From: Panicum virgatum
Lineage: Eukaryota; Streptophyta; Magnoliopsida; Poales; Poaceae
Assembly (NCBI RefSeq): GCF_016808335.1
Contig: NC_053146.1
Location: 30,419,495 to 30,483,494 of the forward strand
Direction: 5' to 3'
Length of the DNA: 64,000 bases
Part shown: positions 42,593 through 54,838 of the stretch, in pieces
How the letters are laid out: each line of letters starts with the position of its first letter
How positions within the stretch are numbered: position 1 is the first letter of the stretch
Made by a program: the position numbers and the translations under genes
Notes under the pieces: model-generated
What the model saw: the letters and a program-made list of their open reading frames with translations, nothing else
Database searches by the model: none
What the model was told of the DNA's origin: nothing

Positions 42593-45500
42593 TCAGATAA
42601 GCAAACTAAGCGAGGAAAAAGATGTACCTCCAGTTGAATTCAGAAAACCGGGGAAATTTTGATTTAGGTAGCTTTCAGTTTCCCAGGTAGCTTCCTCTTC
42701 GGTATGGTGACTCCATTGAATCTTGTACATTCTAACTGCTTTTCTTCGAGTGACCCTTTCCTTTTGATCAAGAACCTTGATAGGATACTCGACATAAGAG
42801 AGATCTGGTTCTACTAATATCTCTGTTTGTTCAATGATCTCGGTGGGGACTCGAACACATTTCTTGAGTTGAGAAACATGGAAAACATCATGTACTGCTG
42901 CCAGTCGAGGAGGAAGTCGTAGTCTATAGGCTACGGGTCCACAAATCTCAGTGATTTCATAAGGGCCAACATATCGTGGAGCTAATTTGCCCTTTACTCC
43001 GAATCTTTGTACACCCTTGGTTGGCGAGACGCGAAGATAGACATGATTACCCACTTCAAATTGCAAAGGGTCTCTCCTTTTATCAAAATAACTCTTTTGC
43101 CTAGACTGGGCGGCTTTTAAATTCTCTTGTATTACCCTCACCTTCTCTTCTGCCTCTGTTACGAGATCGGGTCCGAATACTACTCGTTCTCCGACTTGCG
43201 ACCAGCTCAAAGGGGTACGACACCGTCGACCATATAAGGCCTCAAATGGTGCCATTTTCAAACTCTCTTGATAAATATTGTTGTATGAGAACTCCGCTAG
43301 AGCTAGACATTTGTCCCAACTCTTGTCATAATGGATGACACAAGCTCTTAACATGTCCTCCAGGATTTGGTTTACCCTCTCAGTTTGTCCATCAGTTTGT
43401 GGGTGATAAGCTGAGCTTCGAATTAATTTTGTCCCAAGAGATGCTTGTAACTGTTCCCAAAAGCGTGCAACGAACTGTGTCCCACGATCAGAAATGATGG
43501 TCTTGGGTACCCCATGCAAACAAACAATACGATCGAGATAGATCTCAGCGTACTTCTTGGCAGTGTAAGTAGTATGTACTGGAATAAAATGTGCCGTCTT
43601 AGTGAGTCTATCCACGATAACCCAAATGGAATCATGCTTCTGGGATGTGTTGGGTAATCCAACGATGAAGTCCATACTTATATCTTCCCATTTCCACGAC
43701 GGGATAGGTAGAGGTTGAAGCAAACCGGCTACTCTCAAGTGGCTGGCTTTGACTCTCTGGCAGGTGTCACATTCCGAGACATATTTAGCAATTTCCCTTT
43801 TCATCCTAGTCCACCAGAAATTCTGCCTAAGATCTTGGTACATCTTGGTACTGCCTGGGTGAATAGAAAATTTGGAAAGATGTGCCTCGTCGAGAATTTG
43901 TTTCCGAAGATCGTGATTTTTCGGAACAACTAAACGACTTTCGAACCATAGGACTCCCTTATGGTCCTGACGAAAACACTTATACTTCCTTTCTCCTTGA
44001 GAGAGTTTCTGTTTAATGATCCCAACACCCTTATCATGTAATTGGGCCATAATGATCTGATCATGAAGGGTTGGTTCAACTGAAATGTGATTTAAGGTAC
44101 CTTGGGGAATCATTTCCAACTGGAGCTTCCTCATCTCATGACAGAGGGTTTCCGAATAGGATTCCACGGATAGGCAATGGCAATGAGCTTTGCGACTGAG
44201 TGCATCTGCTACAACATTAGCCTTGCCTGGGTGATAGTGCACCTCAAGATCATAGTCCTTGATTAATTCCAACCACCGTCTTTGTCTCATATTTAGATCA
44301 GCTTGAGTGAAAATATATTTGAGACTTTTGTGATCGGTGTAGATATTGCAATGAGTACCCATAAGATAATGCCTCCATATCTTTAGAGCATGAATGACTG
44401 CTGCTAATTCAAGGTCATGAGTAGGATAATTCTGCTCATGGGGTCGAAGAGCTCGTGACGCATAAGCAATAACTCTATTGTCTTGCATGAGCACACAACC
44501 AAGACCAGTACCTGACGCGTCACAATACACGTCAAAGGACTTGGTGTTATCAGGTTGAGCTAAGACAGGTGCTGTAGTCAACTGCTCCCTTAGGGTGTGG
44601 AAAGCCTTTTCACATTTTTCATCCCACACAAACTTTACTCCTTTCTTCAATAGTTCGGTCATTGGCTTAGCAATTCTGGAGAAATCCGGAATGAATCGAC
44701 GATAATACCCGGCTAAACCAAGAAAACTGCGAATCTGATGAACGGAGGTAGGAGGTTTCCAGTCCATTACTTCTTGCACTTTGCTAGGATCCACAGCTAT
44801 GCCTTCGCTGGAAATAGTGTGGCCCAAGAATTTCACACTATCTAGCCAGAATTCACATTTGGAGAATTTAGCATAGAGCTGATGGTCCCGAAGACGTTGG
44901 AGAACAATGCGCAGGTGCTTAGCATGGTCTTCCTCATTCTTGGAATAAATAAGGATGTCATCAATGAAAACCACGACGAACTTGTCGAGCTCAGGCATGA
45001 ATACCGAGTTCATGAGATACATGAAGTAGGCAGGTGCATTTGTGAGACCAAAAGACATGACTAAATACTCATAGAGTCCATACCGTGTGGAGAATGCGGT
45101 TTTAGGAATATCACATGGACGAATTTTAATCTGATGATAGCCGGAGCGAAGATCAATCTTTGAGAAAATCCTAGCTCCAGCCAGTTGATCGAAGAGAACA
45201 TCAATGCGGGGAAGGGGATATTTGTTTTTGATTGTCACCGCATTGAGAGGTCGGTAGTCCACACACAACCTCAAACTATCATCCTTTTTCTTTACAAAGA
45301 GGGCTGGACAACCCCAAGGTGATGCACTGGGGCGAATGAAGCCTTTGTCCAGAAGTTCTTGAAGTTGGATTTTTAACTCGGCCAACTCTTTAGGTGGCAT
45401 TCTATATGGCCTCTTTGAGATAGGGGCAGTGCCTGGTTGTAGTTCAATAATAAACTCAATCTCTCTATCTGGTGGCATTCCTGGCAAGTCATCCGGGAAC

Positions 45501-47080
45501 ACATCGGTGTACTCGCATACCACAGGAATTTCTTCTAGGTTGGATGTGCTCAGGGCAAATGCACAAGAATTGACACACTCTCGGAAGGGTAAATAGAGAG
45601 TAGTGGCTCCATATTTTGGTGAATTTAATTCGACCGCCCTGGCGGGAATATCTATTATAACCCCATGCTGAGTCATCCAATTTATCCCCAAGATGATATC
45701 TATACCCTGAAGTGGTAGGAGTATAAGGTCGGTGTTGATGGTCAGGCTACCCAACTTGATTGGCACAAGCCGTGTTATTTGATTCGAAGCGATTTTACCC
45801 CCTGGGGTTGATATCATGTACGACCCTTTTGTGTGAGTAAAATCCAAACCCATTTTTGCACCAAATTTTGCACCAATGAAACTATGCGATGCACCAGAAT
45901 CAAATAATATAACTGCAGGCTTGTTGTGGATAGAAAATGTACCCGTCATCACTGGTGCGCCCTCAGGAAGTTCTGCAAGAGTGGTGAAATTGATACGCCC
46001 TTGCTTGACCTGAACAGTTTGCCTTCTGCCCTTGTTCTTGTTGTTTTGATTAAAGCCTTGACCCTGGTTTTGTCGCCTGGGTTGCGGGCACTCACGGGCG
46101 AAATGAGTTGAGCTCCCACAATTGAAACAACGGTTTCCCCCACTTGGACGAGCTGGCGGTGGAGCAGTTGGCCTTGGGCCAGTTAACTGAGGAATAGGGA
46201 AACGTGCAACACTTTGCTGCAGTGGAGGCCTGATAACCCAACGCCCTGGCTGAGGGGCTTTCTGAGGAATCTGGGGTGCAACATTCTGTATTATGCGATA
46301 TCTCTGTGGCTGCGCACTAGAGGGTCCAGCTGGCGCTTTCCTCTTTTTCTCAGCACGGTGAGTCATGATACAGTCTTCTTGAGTGAGTGCGAGATTTACC
46401 AGCTCATTGTATGTGTCGACCCTAATGGGGTTTAGTCGTTCCTTGAGCTTGGTGTTTAAGCCTCTACGAAAACGATCACGCTTCTTAACATCTGTGTCAG
46501 CATGATAGCCCGCGTACTGACAGAGATTGTTGAAAGCTTGGGCATATTGGAGAACTGTACGTGTCCCTTGAGTAAGAGCCAGGAACTCATTCAGCTTCCT
46601 GTCCATGAGTCCTTCTGGAATACGGTGGCCCCTGAATGCAGCCTTGAATTCATCCCAAGTGACAACTTGATCAGCTGGGAGCATGCCAAGGTAGTTATCC
46701 CACCACAGACGTGCCGAACCGCGAAGCTGTTGCGCGGCAAAGCGAGCCTTGTTTTGTTCTGAGCATGGTGCCAGAAGTAATGAAAACTTGGACTCAATTG
46801 TGCGAATCCAAGCATCCGCATCCAGTGGCTCTTCTGTCTTATTGAACAGAGGGGGCTGAGTTGCCAAGAATTCCGGGTAACCAGCAGCTTGAGGTTGATG
46901 AACATTGGGTCCACCCCGTTGCTGTTGCTGTTGTTGCTGTCCCTGGACGAGTTGACGGAGTAACTCGGTTTGGGCGGCCAGATACTCCGCGAAGTTGGGT
47001 GGCGGTGGTGGCGGTCGCTGCGAACTGCTGCCATTCGCGTCCCCGAAACCCTCAGGGTTGCCACATGTCGCTCCCACCAT
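42593..47080 (-). CDS. gag-pol: Element D gag-pol polyprotein, uninterrupted
   Basis: About 1,495 residues in one frame. I start at the ATG at 47080 (MVGATCGNP), because it matches the start of A and follows CCATTCCAG, a 3' splice-site-like sequence; the frame is open six codons further. Domains: capsid core about 65-240; zinc knuckle C318-X2-C321-X4-H326-X4-C331; protease D394-S-G; RT about 550-740 with FIDD at 705-708; RNase H D854, E891, D916, D959; integrase HHCC H1067, H1074, C1104, C1107 and D1137, D1198, E1234 (DD35E spacing); chromodomain-like tail about 1420-1475 ([20 protein letters not shown]). Gag and pol share one frame, so their ratio must be set after translation or by other means. 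Confidence 0.96.
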   Translation of the reverse strand: MVGATCGNPEGFGDANGSSSQRPPPPPPNFAEYLAAQTELLRQLVQGQQQQQQQRGGPNVHQPQAAGYPEFLATQPPLFNKTEEPLDADAWIRTIESKFSLLLAPCSEQNKARFAAQQLRGSARLWWDNYLGMLPADQVVTWDEFKAAFRGHRIPEGLMDRKLNEFLALTQGTRTVLQYAQAFNNLCQYAGYHADTDVKKRDRFRRGLNTKLKERLNPIRVDTYNELVNLALTQEDCIMTHRAEKKRKAPAGPSSAQPQRYRIIQNVAPQIPQKAPQPGRWVIRPPLQQSVARFPIPQLTGPRPTAPPPARPSGGNRCFNCGSSTHFARECPQPRRQNQGQGFNQNNKNKGRRQTVQVKQGRINFTTLAELPEGAPVMTGTFSIHNKPAVILFDSGASHSFIGAKFGAKMGLDFTHTKGSYMISTPGGKIASNQITRLVPIKLGSLTINTDLILLPLQGIDIILGINWMTQHGVIIDIPARAVELNSPKYGATTLYLPFRECVNSCAFALSTSNLEEIPVVCEYTDVFPDDLPGMPPDREIEFIIELQPGTAPISKRPYRMPPKELAELKIQLQELLDKGFIRPSASPWGCPALFVKKKDDSLRLCVDYRPLNAVTIKNKYPLPRIDVLFDQLAGARIFSKIDLRSGYHQIKIRPCDIPKTAFSTRYGLYEYLVMSFGLTNAPAYFMYLMNSVFMPELDKFVVVFIDDILIYSKNEEDHAKHLRIVLQRLRDHQLYAKFSKCEFWLDSVKFLGHTISSEGIAVDPSKVQEVMDWKPPTSVHQIRSFLGLAGYYRRFIPDFSRIAKPMTELLKKGVKFVWDEKCEKAFHTLREQLTTAPVLAQPDNTKSFDVYCDASGTGLGCVLMQDNRVIAYASRALRPHEQNYPTHDLELAAVIHALKIWRHYLMGTHCNIYTDHKSLKYIFTQADLNMRQRRWLELIKDYDLEVHYHPGKANVVADALSRKAHCHCLSVESYSETLCHEMRKLQLEMIPQGTLNHISVEPTLHDQIIMAQLHDKGVGIIKQKLSQGERKYKCFRQDHKGVLWFESRLVVPKNHDLRKQILDEAHLSKFSIHPGSTKMYQDLRQNFWWTRMKREIAKYVSECDTCQRVKASHLRVAGLLQPLPIPSWKWEDISMDFIVGLPNTSQKHDSIWVIVDRLTKTAHFIPVHTTYTAKKYAEIYLDRIVCLHGVPKTIISDRGTQFVARFWEQLQASLGTKLIRSSAYHPQTDGQTERVNQILEDMLRACVIHYDKSWDKCLALAEFSYNNIYQESLKMAPFEALYGRRCRTPLSWSQVGERVVFGPDLVTEAEEKVRVIQENLKAAQSRQKSYFDKRRDPLQFEVGNHVYLRVSPTKGVQRFGVKGKLAPRYVGPYEITEICGPVAYRLRLPPRLAAVHDVFHVSQLKKCVRVPTEIIEQTEILVEPDLSYVEYPIKVLDQKERVTRRKAVRMYKIQWSHHTEEEATWETESYLNQNFPGFLNSTGGTSFSSLSLLI

Positions 47081-47098
47081 CTGGAATGGCAAATTCAC

Positions 47099-47737
47099 TC
47101 ATTAGTAGGATGACATATGACAAACCCTAAGAACAGAAGGGTAAGCGCGGAAAAGTAGAGCTGAAAGGAGCACGTAACAATAGGGACAGCAACGCTGTTT
47201 GTTACAAGAAAATTCATAGCTTGCACTCTGTTCATCGAAATGTGCCCAAATTTTTACAGAAGATAGATAATTTATCATACTACAACTTTGGTATTCAACT
47301 CCAAAGCTGAATCGACAGTTAAGGTGGGCGAAAAATTCAATTTCTCCTGCTCTGTCCAGTCTGTTTTTCCGCAGGCCGAGGTGTAATGTTCGGACCATAA
47401 ATTTTGACACACAGGTCTAAAAATGCTGAAATTTGGTGAGCACTTAGATCATGAAATTCCCAACCACTTTGGTATTCAACACACAGCACAGAAATGCAAG
47501 GAAACATGGATAAAAATTCAGACAAGTTTCTGCAGCGATAGACTCCACTGCAATTAAACTATTACAGCCATACATCAAGTTCTTAGGTTCCGCCTAAACG
47601 ATTAAGATACTTTTACATAGGAGTGGTACTCTTTGACAAAAGCGAGGTACTCAACTCTTAGTTAGCCTATTACATCACCATCCAAAGTTAGGCTACCCTA
47701 CAGAGGAGTATGCGCGAACGACTACTTAAGACACCAT
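47099..47737 (-). other. Spacer between extra ORF and gag in element D
   Basis: About 640 bases without a credible frame. Its gag-proximal end is TTTGCCATTCCAG, so it could be intronic in a spliced gag message. Confidence 0.5.
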
Positions 47738-48613
47738 CTAAAAGTCGTCCAGGTTGTTGACGGAAGACTCGCTCCTCACTGGAGAGTGAGCTCCCGAAAG
47801 TGGTGGCAGGGGCACTCCAGACATAGTGTCAAGTCCTGAGATACCCTGAACCTCCTGGGGCTCCTCCTCCATGGCCTCGGGCTGGGCCTGCTGAGCCTCC
47901 AACATCTCAATGTGATCAAAGGCAGCATGCAACTGAACCTGCTGGGCGGTGAACTGCTGCTCCAAAAGGGCAAAGTCAGCATCTCTGTTGTCCAAGAGAA
48001 CATCACGCTCCTCAATTAGACCCTCTAGTTCGCCAACATGGGCATCAAGATCCCTGATCTGCTCATTCTTAGCAATCACTATCTCATGGCTGGTCCGTGC
48101 AGAAGCAATGATCTGGGTCATGGCCTTGGCCTGTAAAGTCTGCAAGCGGTAGAGTGCATTCATGCACTTCACTGTCATGGAGATAGTCTCTGCAGCTCTG
48201 TTCTGCTGAAGGTACCCAGTGTGTCCGACCCGACTAAGCCAGTTAGGGTCATGGGGCTGCTCTGCTGGGAAGAGGCCAATAGGAGCTAGTGTGATAGCTG
48301 CATAATTCTTTTCACAAAACTTGTTGAGTGCTGTCATGGCTGCAACTTCCCAAGTGTCAACCAGACGGTGTCCAACTACCTCCAGCTCCAAGGAAGCCCA
48401 GTGATCTGGAAAAGGGTGGGGAGCATGAGTCATGCGCACGCGACAGCGCGCAACTCCCATCTCATGGAACTCCTCGCCCACGTAGCGCGGGGGACTGGGA
48501 TATCCAGCATCGCGCATCACCTCCCAAAGAATGGAGGGAAAACCCTGCCAGTGTGTGCACTCGGAGTGTGCACGCCCATCCTCATCAAACACCAGGAGAG
48601 CAGGGGCAGCCAT
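47738..48613 (-). CDS. Extra ORF upstream of gag in element D
   Basis: About 291 codons, uninterrupted. I choose the ATG at 48613 (MAAPALLVFDEDGRAH) because it follows CATCTTTTGTACAG, a 3' splice-site-like sequence; the frame is open 27 further codons with a hydrophobic, unlike composition. The N-terminal part looks globular (WQGFPSILWEVMRDAGYPSP, RVRMTHAPHPFPDHWASLEL). The middle to C-terminal part is Glu/Gln/Leu-rich with coiled-coil-like spacing (DLDAHVGELEGLIEERDVLL), and the tail is acidic. No protease, RT or zinc-finger motif. Extra ORFs between the 5' LTR and gag are known in some plant Ty3/gypsy elements; I cannot name the function. Element A has no counterpart. Confidence 0.75.
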   Translation of the reverse strand: MAAPALLVFDEDGRAHSECTHWQGFPSILWEVMRDAGYPSPPRYVGEEFHEMGVARCRVRMTHAPHPFPDHWASLELEVVGHRLVDTWEVAAMTALNKFCEKNYAAITLAPIGLFPAEQPHDPNWLSRVGHTGYLQQNRAAETISMTVKCMNALYRLQTLQAKAMTQIIASARTSHEIVIAKNEQIRDLDAHVGELEGLIEERDVLLDNRDADFALLEQQFTAQQVQLHAAFDHIEMLEAQQAQPEAMEEEPQEVQGISGLDTMSGVPLPPLSGAHSPVRSESSVNNLDDF

Positions 48614-50141
48614 CTGTACAAAAGATGTACACAAGTGAGTGATGGCTAAAACAGATTTTAGGTAGTGCACAAAAACGAGTATAACTGAAAGCATGGAGCT
48701 CTAAAAATTCTCAAAATTTACAGGGACATTACTTAGGTTGTTAGAAACAACTTTGCTAGTCAACTCAAGAGCTAGATCAGAGCCTAAGAAGGTCTTATCC
48801 TTATAGTTTGCTTTGCTGTCAGCCCAAAATTTTCAGTGACCAGAGAGCTAGTAAACTGAGTGCTGAGGTCAAACCACTAAGCCTAAAACCACCAAATTTT
48901 TACAGAAGCTTGGTGAGTAAATTGGGCATAAGTTTTGTGTTGAACACATCTGCAGAAAACATTTCTAGGACGGCCTAAAAATTCGTGCAACTCAGGTGCT
49001 CAAAGCTGACAGAAAAACAGGGTGTCAAAGTTTCTAGTGTACCCTATGGTATACAAGTTGGAAAATTCTCAAATTTAAACAGAAGCTAGTAGACGAGTTT
49101 TGGAGCAAAATTATCCACTGGCGCTTCTACAGATAAAGTCATCTACCATGTCAAACAAATTCACCTTCCAGGCTATAGCAGAAAATGACAGATTTCTAGA
49201 TAGACCTTAAGTGAGAGGAGAGGAACCGTGCTCACGGGCAACCTTAACATTCCCGACTAACCCACATCTATTTTCTTTGGCTTTCAATTTTATGAGCATG
49301 ATGCATGCACGACCTAATCGTCCTTCCAAAGAAAACAATTGCCAAATAGTTTTGGGCTTACGGGGTTAGCACCGGTGGCATGGCACAACTTACGTCTCTC
49401 CCTATATATATTTCTAGCCGAGTTCTAACCGTGCTTAACTTACGTAATCGCGGTTAGTGTACCTGCAGAAAATTGACAGATATAAATTTCATTGAACCTT
49501 TCATGCCAGCACACATGAAAGCGTCCCCATACATTACCGCTCACTATAGAAGCGGCATCCATGCGTCCAACACTGCATGGACAGCGCTCATACGCTACTG
49601 AGGTGACGTATTCACGTTTTCTTTTACTCCCAATATAAATGACCGATGGTCGGTATATTGGCAGCAGCTCAAGTAGGCCACTGCTTGAGCACAGCGTTCG
49701 GTTCGCATCACCGACGGGAAGGTCAGACTCCCTCAGCTGACTGAGTAAACTTTACTCCCAATATAGCCAACTAATAGTTGGTATATTGGCAGCACCTCAA
49801 GTAAGCCACTGCTTGAGGGCAGCGTTCGGCTCGCATCAGCCGACGGGAAGGTCAAACTCTCTCAGTTGACTGAGGATTCTTACCGTCTTACCTTAGCGTA
49901 GGTGCGTCGTTACATAATGTAAAGTACTGAATTTAAAGTACAGAAAGTAATGTGCTGGAAGTCAGTTATAAATAAACCATAAGTTAGATAGCCACCTAAA
50001 ACTCCCATAATATTCCCTAGGGCTTTACGTACTATATACAATCCTTAACGAACCAACGTATTTACCAAACGCGATTTTGTGGCTAAGTTTTAAGTAAAAC
50101 TTTTAAAATCTAGTCGCACTCTCGGGTGTGCGCTTTGTTCG
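48614..50141 (-). other. Element D leader
   Basis: From the primer site to the extra ORF, about 1.5 kb non-coding. Includes two tandem units (about 49880-49751 and 49752-49623) with GACCTTCCCGTCGG and the hairpins below, and a part near 49325-49450 that matches element A's leader. Confidence 0.65.
49630..49789 (-). other. Leader hairpins of element D
   Basis: Two CCAATATA...TATATTGG hairpins at 49630-49661 (inner stem GACC/GGTC) and 49758-49789 (inner stem CCAAC/GTTGG). Same two versions as in the leader repeats of element A. Confidence 0.6.
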
Positions 50142-50153
50142 GCTCTGATACCA
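50142..50153 (-). other. Element D primer-binding site (initiator tRNA-Met)
   Basis: Minus-strand TGGTATCAGAGC, two bases (GC) after the LTR end, as in element A. Confidence 0.94.
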
Positions 50154-50155
50154 GC

Positions 50156-53100
50156 TGTGGCAGTACCGCCCAAATTAATCCGGCTCAAGTGCGCTAACCA
50201 TCACCATACAGGAAATCCCGGCTAACACGCACTTCAAACGGAGTAATCTGGCAGTCCAGTCGGGTAAAGTCCCTATAAAACCACCTGAGCTGCATTCGAA
50301 ACCCAAAGCTTACATGCAACTCACCCGAAGGTGAGTCCAGAGAGTACAACATTTCACAGATATATTACATTACAGAGTCTTAACTTAATTATTACAAACC
50401 AAGTTCGAAATCTCCGAAAGGTACTTGAAGTTCAAATTGAAAGTAGATCAGAGTTTAATGCAGCGGAAATAAAACGAGTTCTAAACGACGATACATGATG
50501 TCATGATGAAGCCCGTACATGACATCACTCGGCACTGCCATCGCTGGCCGGAGTCGTATCCCACTCCACCGACCAACCAGGAGGCAGAGTACACGGCCAA
50601 GTCAAACTAGCAATCATGTCCTCAAAAGTATTACCTGAAACAAAAATTGAGCCACAAGCAAGGCTGAGTATACTAATACTCCGCAAGGCTTACCCGACTA
50701 GGATATAACTAACCCTCTAACTAGACATGCAAGGCTTTTGGCTTGAGGGGTTTGTCTTTGCCGAATAGCAGTGAGTCCTTATTTTCCGATTTTAGCTTTC
50801 AAGTTCTATTATGATTAACCATCCTACATTAGCATCTATCCTAAAGCATACATGGTGGAAAGCAATTATTTTTCATCAATCAACCAAATTTCTCATCATC
50901 ATTGTTCCACTTCTTACTCTATGTGGCAAAAGGGTTAAGCAGTCTCAATATCCGTGAGAGACGGACGATTCGAATCGAATTTGTTAACCTGGCCAGGCAG
51001 ACCTAAACACACGCATGGGGAATGCAATCACCCACGTGACTTTTCCCCTTTTTCCCCGGGCATGAAACAGGCCCACCGTCCTAGGGTGCCCTGCACCCGT
51101 GCGTGACCATAGACCAGACAGTGGGGAGTATGTTCCACGGCCGGTTCCATCAGGTACTTAAGCTTACCGATTACCATATTCTCGGCATGTGGTTAGTACG
51201 TTCAAACGCTTAACCACCACTACCACACACAGCGGCCTTATCCATTTTCACTAAACAGACGGGGTATCACAAGTACAACAACCCCGCCCGTAAACCTTAT
51301 ATTGCAGTGTGTAGTAAGCATTCAACTCCTATGAGCTCGCGAGTGACAGGAAAATCACTCGACTTCTACCGAATCATTAGCATAGCCAACTAGCGACCTA
51401 CACATACTAGTGTTCAAGCATAGGTACCTAGGATCATGCAACTAAGGTTCCAATCAATTCCTGCAACTTAAATGCACAATAACCAGGAATACAGATAGTT
51501 GCATAAATAACAAAATAGGTAGGACATGCTCCGGGGCTTGCCTTCCTGAGCGGAGCTAGCCTTGGGCTCTTCTGAACTCTGGTTCAGGTCTTCAGTGGCT
51601 TCAGTTAGATTCACTTGAGCTTCACGCTGCTCACTCTCGGACTCCGGCACCAACTCGTACGTACCGTCAGGGAGAGTAGTCGAATCTATATGAAATGCAT
51701 ATGCGTGAGTTATATTAGTAATACGAATTAATCAATTCTTTACTATAGAGTTGTAATTCAACGCAACTCAAGATGATTTATAAAATATTCTGTTACATTG
51801 TTTGGGCAACCATTTATAGAGTAATAATCATTATACTGACTCCACAAAGTAACTCGGATGGGTTGTCTCTTTTATCCCTATGCAGCAAAAGAAAGATTTT
51901 TCTTATTTATTGCTAGTTTAAGCATGTCCTTATCATAAATAATGTTAAACAGAGATTCTGGGTTTGAAATTTTTATGTATGATACATATCTAAATAACTT
52001 GCCTACTGTGAAATTTTCAGCCCATTTTATGCAGCCTATTTACCACGAAAAAAATAAAACAAACAGCTACTGCTGGAAACAAAAATGAATTTTACAGGTC
52101 AAACTATGCAAGTACTGGTAATGAAATTTTAACTGAAGGTTTTATACCTAAAGATAAGCCTGCCATAAATTTTTCACAATTAAATAAGCATTTTACAGGG
52201 CATGAAAAATAGCACAAAGTAATGCTGCATGGATCGAAATTAAATTCCATAGGCTGTTATACTAAGTTCCAGAGCCTCATATCTTATCAGTATGGTTATA
52301 AACTCAAGGTTAACCCCTAGAAAAATTATTAGAATTTTTCATGTACATAAACTATTTTTCTTGATTTAGTGTAAATATCTATACTATTAATTAGTTGGAC
52401 TGGTTCCATCTATCTAAAATTTCAAAATTTTTGTACAGTAACTAAATATCAAGATAAAGTCATTGTAAAAGTTTGAGCTCATTAAACCAAGTTAAACAGT
52501 ATGTACAAACAAACTAATTTAAACAAGGCATAAGGCAAGATTTAAATAAGCCGATAGCTAGGCATGTCAAAAGTTTATGAAACTTTTACACAATGTTATA
52601 CATCTAACATGTACCCCACTGACCAAAAATGGCTAACAACACATGCTTGTAACTTGGGATCTAATATAAACCACATTTCCTTTGCATTTTAAATGAAATA
52701 AAAACTATTGAGCAAATGAAAAAGTGCATGTAACAAAAGTTGTAGATATCTTTTCTAGGATTCCATAACAGTTGAGTTTGTATTTTTCCGATTTTTCTAC
52801 GATTTTTAAACGAATTTACAAGTTCACTGGAAAATCTAGAAAATACAAAAACACAGATTGCAAAGGGGCCCCTGGATCTTTCACTTAACCCCCTGGAAAC
52901 CTAAAACAAATTGCGCTGGGGTCCCTGGCCGGAGGTAGGAGACAGGGGATGCGGCGGCGGGCCCGTTTCCCGGCGAGGAGGGGCTTGCCGGCGACGGGGA
53001 GGGGGTCCTAGGGCAAGAGCTCGCCGAGATCTACCTAGGGGTGGGTGATGTGGTCGACGGGAACGGCCGGAGCAGGGTCGGCGGCGGCGTCCAGGGAGCG

Positions 53101-54460
53101 GCGGCGGCGGCTGCAGCGAGCGGCGGCGCTCCGGTGCGGGAGGAGGGGCAAGAGCAGGCCAGGGAGCTTCACTTCGCCCTGAGGAAGCTAGCTCGGGGCT
53201 CGACTGGAGGCGGGGAGGGGCGGAGCAGGGAGGTCCGCGGCGGGCGGGCGGCCGGCGGTGTTCACGACGGCGGCGGCGGTGTTCCGCGGCGCTGGGAGGC
53301 TCCGGGGGAAATTGGGCGGGCCTGGGAGCTGCCTGGGGGTGAAATAGAGCTCGCTGCATGCTCGGTGGGGGTGGAGGGGCGCTGAGCTGGGCCCTCCACG
53401 GGAGCCGTGGCTCGGCGGGCGGGAATGGGGGCGCGGCGGCGCTGCGCAGTGGCGTGGCGGCGCTGGCCGTTCTGGGCGAAGGGGTGGGACGTGGGCGTGG
53501 GGAATGGGGTGCGGGCGAGCGGGCACACGCGCGGCGCGAGCTAAAAGGGGGAGTGAGGGCGTGAGGAGGGGCTGGGCGCAGAAGAGGGCAGCGGCGGCGG
53601 TGCGCGCGGCCTGGCGGTGGCGTGCTCGCCAGGCGGCCTTCAAGGCGGGTCAGGGCGCAGCAAGCGGGCCGGTGGCGTGGGTAGCGAGCGGCAATGAAGG
53701 CTGGCCGTGGTCCGCGGCTCGGCAGGGCACGGCCGGCCTGTTTGGGCGCCTTGGTGACGATGGCGGCGCGTCGCCGAGCGCTTGGCGCGGCGCGCACGTC
53801 AACGGCAGGGCGCGGCAGCGGGCGGCGTCCGGGAGCGTGCGCACTCGAGTGGGGCGGGGGTCAGCGGCGCGGCGAGGCAGTGCGGGGCAGCGGCTTCGCG
53901 GCAGCGGCGCCGCGAGGCAGCAAGCGCACGCGCGCTCAAGTGCCTGCACGCGCGCAGAGCAGAGAGGGGAGTCAGCGGGGAAGAGAGAGGGTGGGAGAGA
54001 GAGAGAAAGAGAGTGGAGAGAGAAAAAAAAAGAAAGTCCACTGTTTGACTTAGCAAAAACTCGAAATTTTCAATTGAAACTCGAAAAATTTTGAACACGA
54101 AAGTTGTTCAAAATTAAATTTCCTACAACTTTCCTTTCAGGCAAAACTTCATTTGAGCGATGGTTTGGAAGTTCAAATTTTGAATTCAAGTTTAATGATC
54201 CCGCTTGTTTTTCGGGGTTAATTCAAATTTTCATGTTAGAACTTGAAAAACTTTGAACACGAAAGTTGTTTGTTTTGTCCAACTCTACTGACTTTCGTTT
54301 TGGGCAAGAGTTCATTTGAGCAAAAGTGTGAGGGTTGACTTTTTGGCGTGTTTAAACTGAATTTCGGCTTTGCAGTAATTGAGAAGTTGGGGGAGGGTTT
54401 AACGTGTCATCGCATGTTAATTGCCTGTTTTATATAGTGTTAAACACCGGAGGTGTTACA
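50156..54460 (-). repeat. Element D 5' LTR (right copy)
   Basis: 4,305 bases against 4,299 in the left copy. Differences seen by eye are scattered single bases and one- to few-base indels (for example one extra A at about 51352). Drives the element on the minus strand. Confidence 0.94.
50525..51685 (-). CDS. LTR-encoded segments E1 and E2, element D right LTR
   Basis: E1 51685-51542 and E2 50634-50525, with the same AG, GC-donor and stop signals as in the left copy. The only coding change I see in E1 is an Asn/Ser difference in the ESE.EQ stretch. As the 5' LTR copy, this is the one that would lie in an element transcript, upstream of gag. Confidence 0.6.
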
Positions 54461-54465
54461 CCACC

Positions 54466-54838
54466 GAGGTATCATCTGGTGCAGAACACTCCACCCAGAC
54501 CTCCACAGAGAAATGCCCCAATGGGCAGGCTTGTCTTTAGGCCGCCTCGGCAGCAAGGAGGATTCAGACCTCCAGTGCCTCAGTAGCAGCAACAGCAGCA
54601 GTCTGGCCAAAGGCCGAATGCCCCACAGTTCAATCGTGGGAATGGCAACAATCGGTGCTATAACTGCGGCAGTACTGATCATTTCGCCAAGAATTGTCCG
54701 CAGCCCAGAAAGAATTATCCAGGGCAGAACGCCAACCAGAACAACAATAAGGGCAAAGGCAAAAGGCAAATGGTGCAAGTTCAATAGGGGCGAATTAACT
54801 TCACTACTCTTGCAGAGCTTCCCGAAGGAGCACCAGTC
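54466..54838 (+). pseudogene. gag: Element A gag, 3' part
   Basis: Resumes the gag frame after element D (RYHLVQNTPPRPPQRNAP). Gln-rich tract, then the zinc knuckle CYNCGSTDHFAKNC, complete, and a basic tail. Two TAG stops: 54584 in a Gln run and 54785 just before [14 protein letters not shown], where D has Gln. Leads directly into the protease. Confidence 0.82.

Larger units (their letters stand above)
38260..54460 (-). mobile_element. Element D: intact Tekay-type chromovirus inserted in element A gag
   Basis: 16,201 bases on the minus strand with LTRs 38260-42558 and 50156-54460, flanked by CCACC at 38255-38259 and 54461-54465. In transcription order: 5' LTR, iMet primer site, leader with hairpin repeats, an extra ORF, an uninterrupted gag-pol, polypurine tract, 3' LTR. 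Only a few tens of LTR differences are visible over 4.3 kb, against far more in A, B and the Athila pair. It is the youngest full element here and could still be competent for movement. Confidence 0.95.

Noticed and set aside
52901..53797. Long Pro/Arg-rich frame of nearly 300 codons in the GC-rich block of the element D right LTR, with shorter versions at 41289-41900 and 40987-41631
   Set aside because: Open on several frames of both strands because of GC content, differs in frame between the two almost identical LTRs, and has no counterpart in element A beyond composition.
54785..54787. Stop-codon readthrough signal at the gag/protease boundary of element A (TAG followed by G)
   Set aside because: Element D has a sense codon (Gln) at this place in one continuous frame, and A has several other TAG codons of the same kind, so mutation is the simpler explanation.
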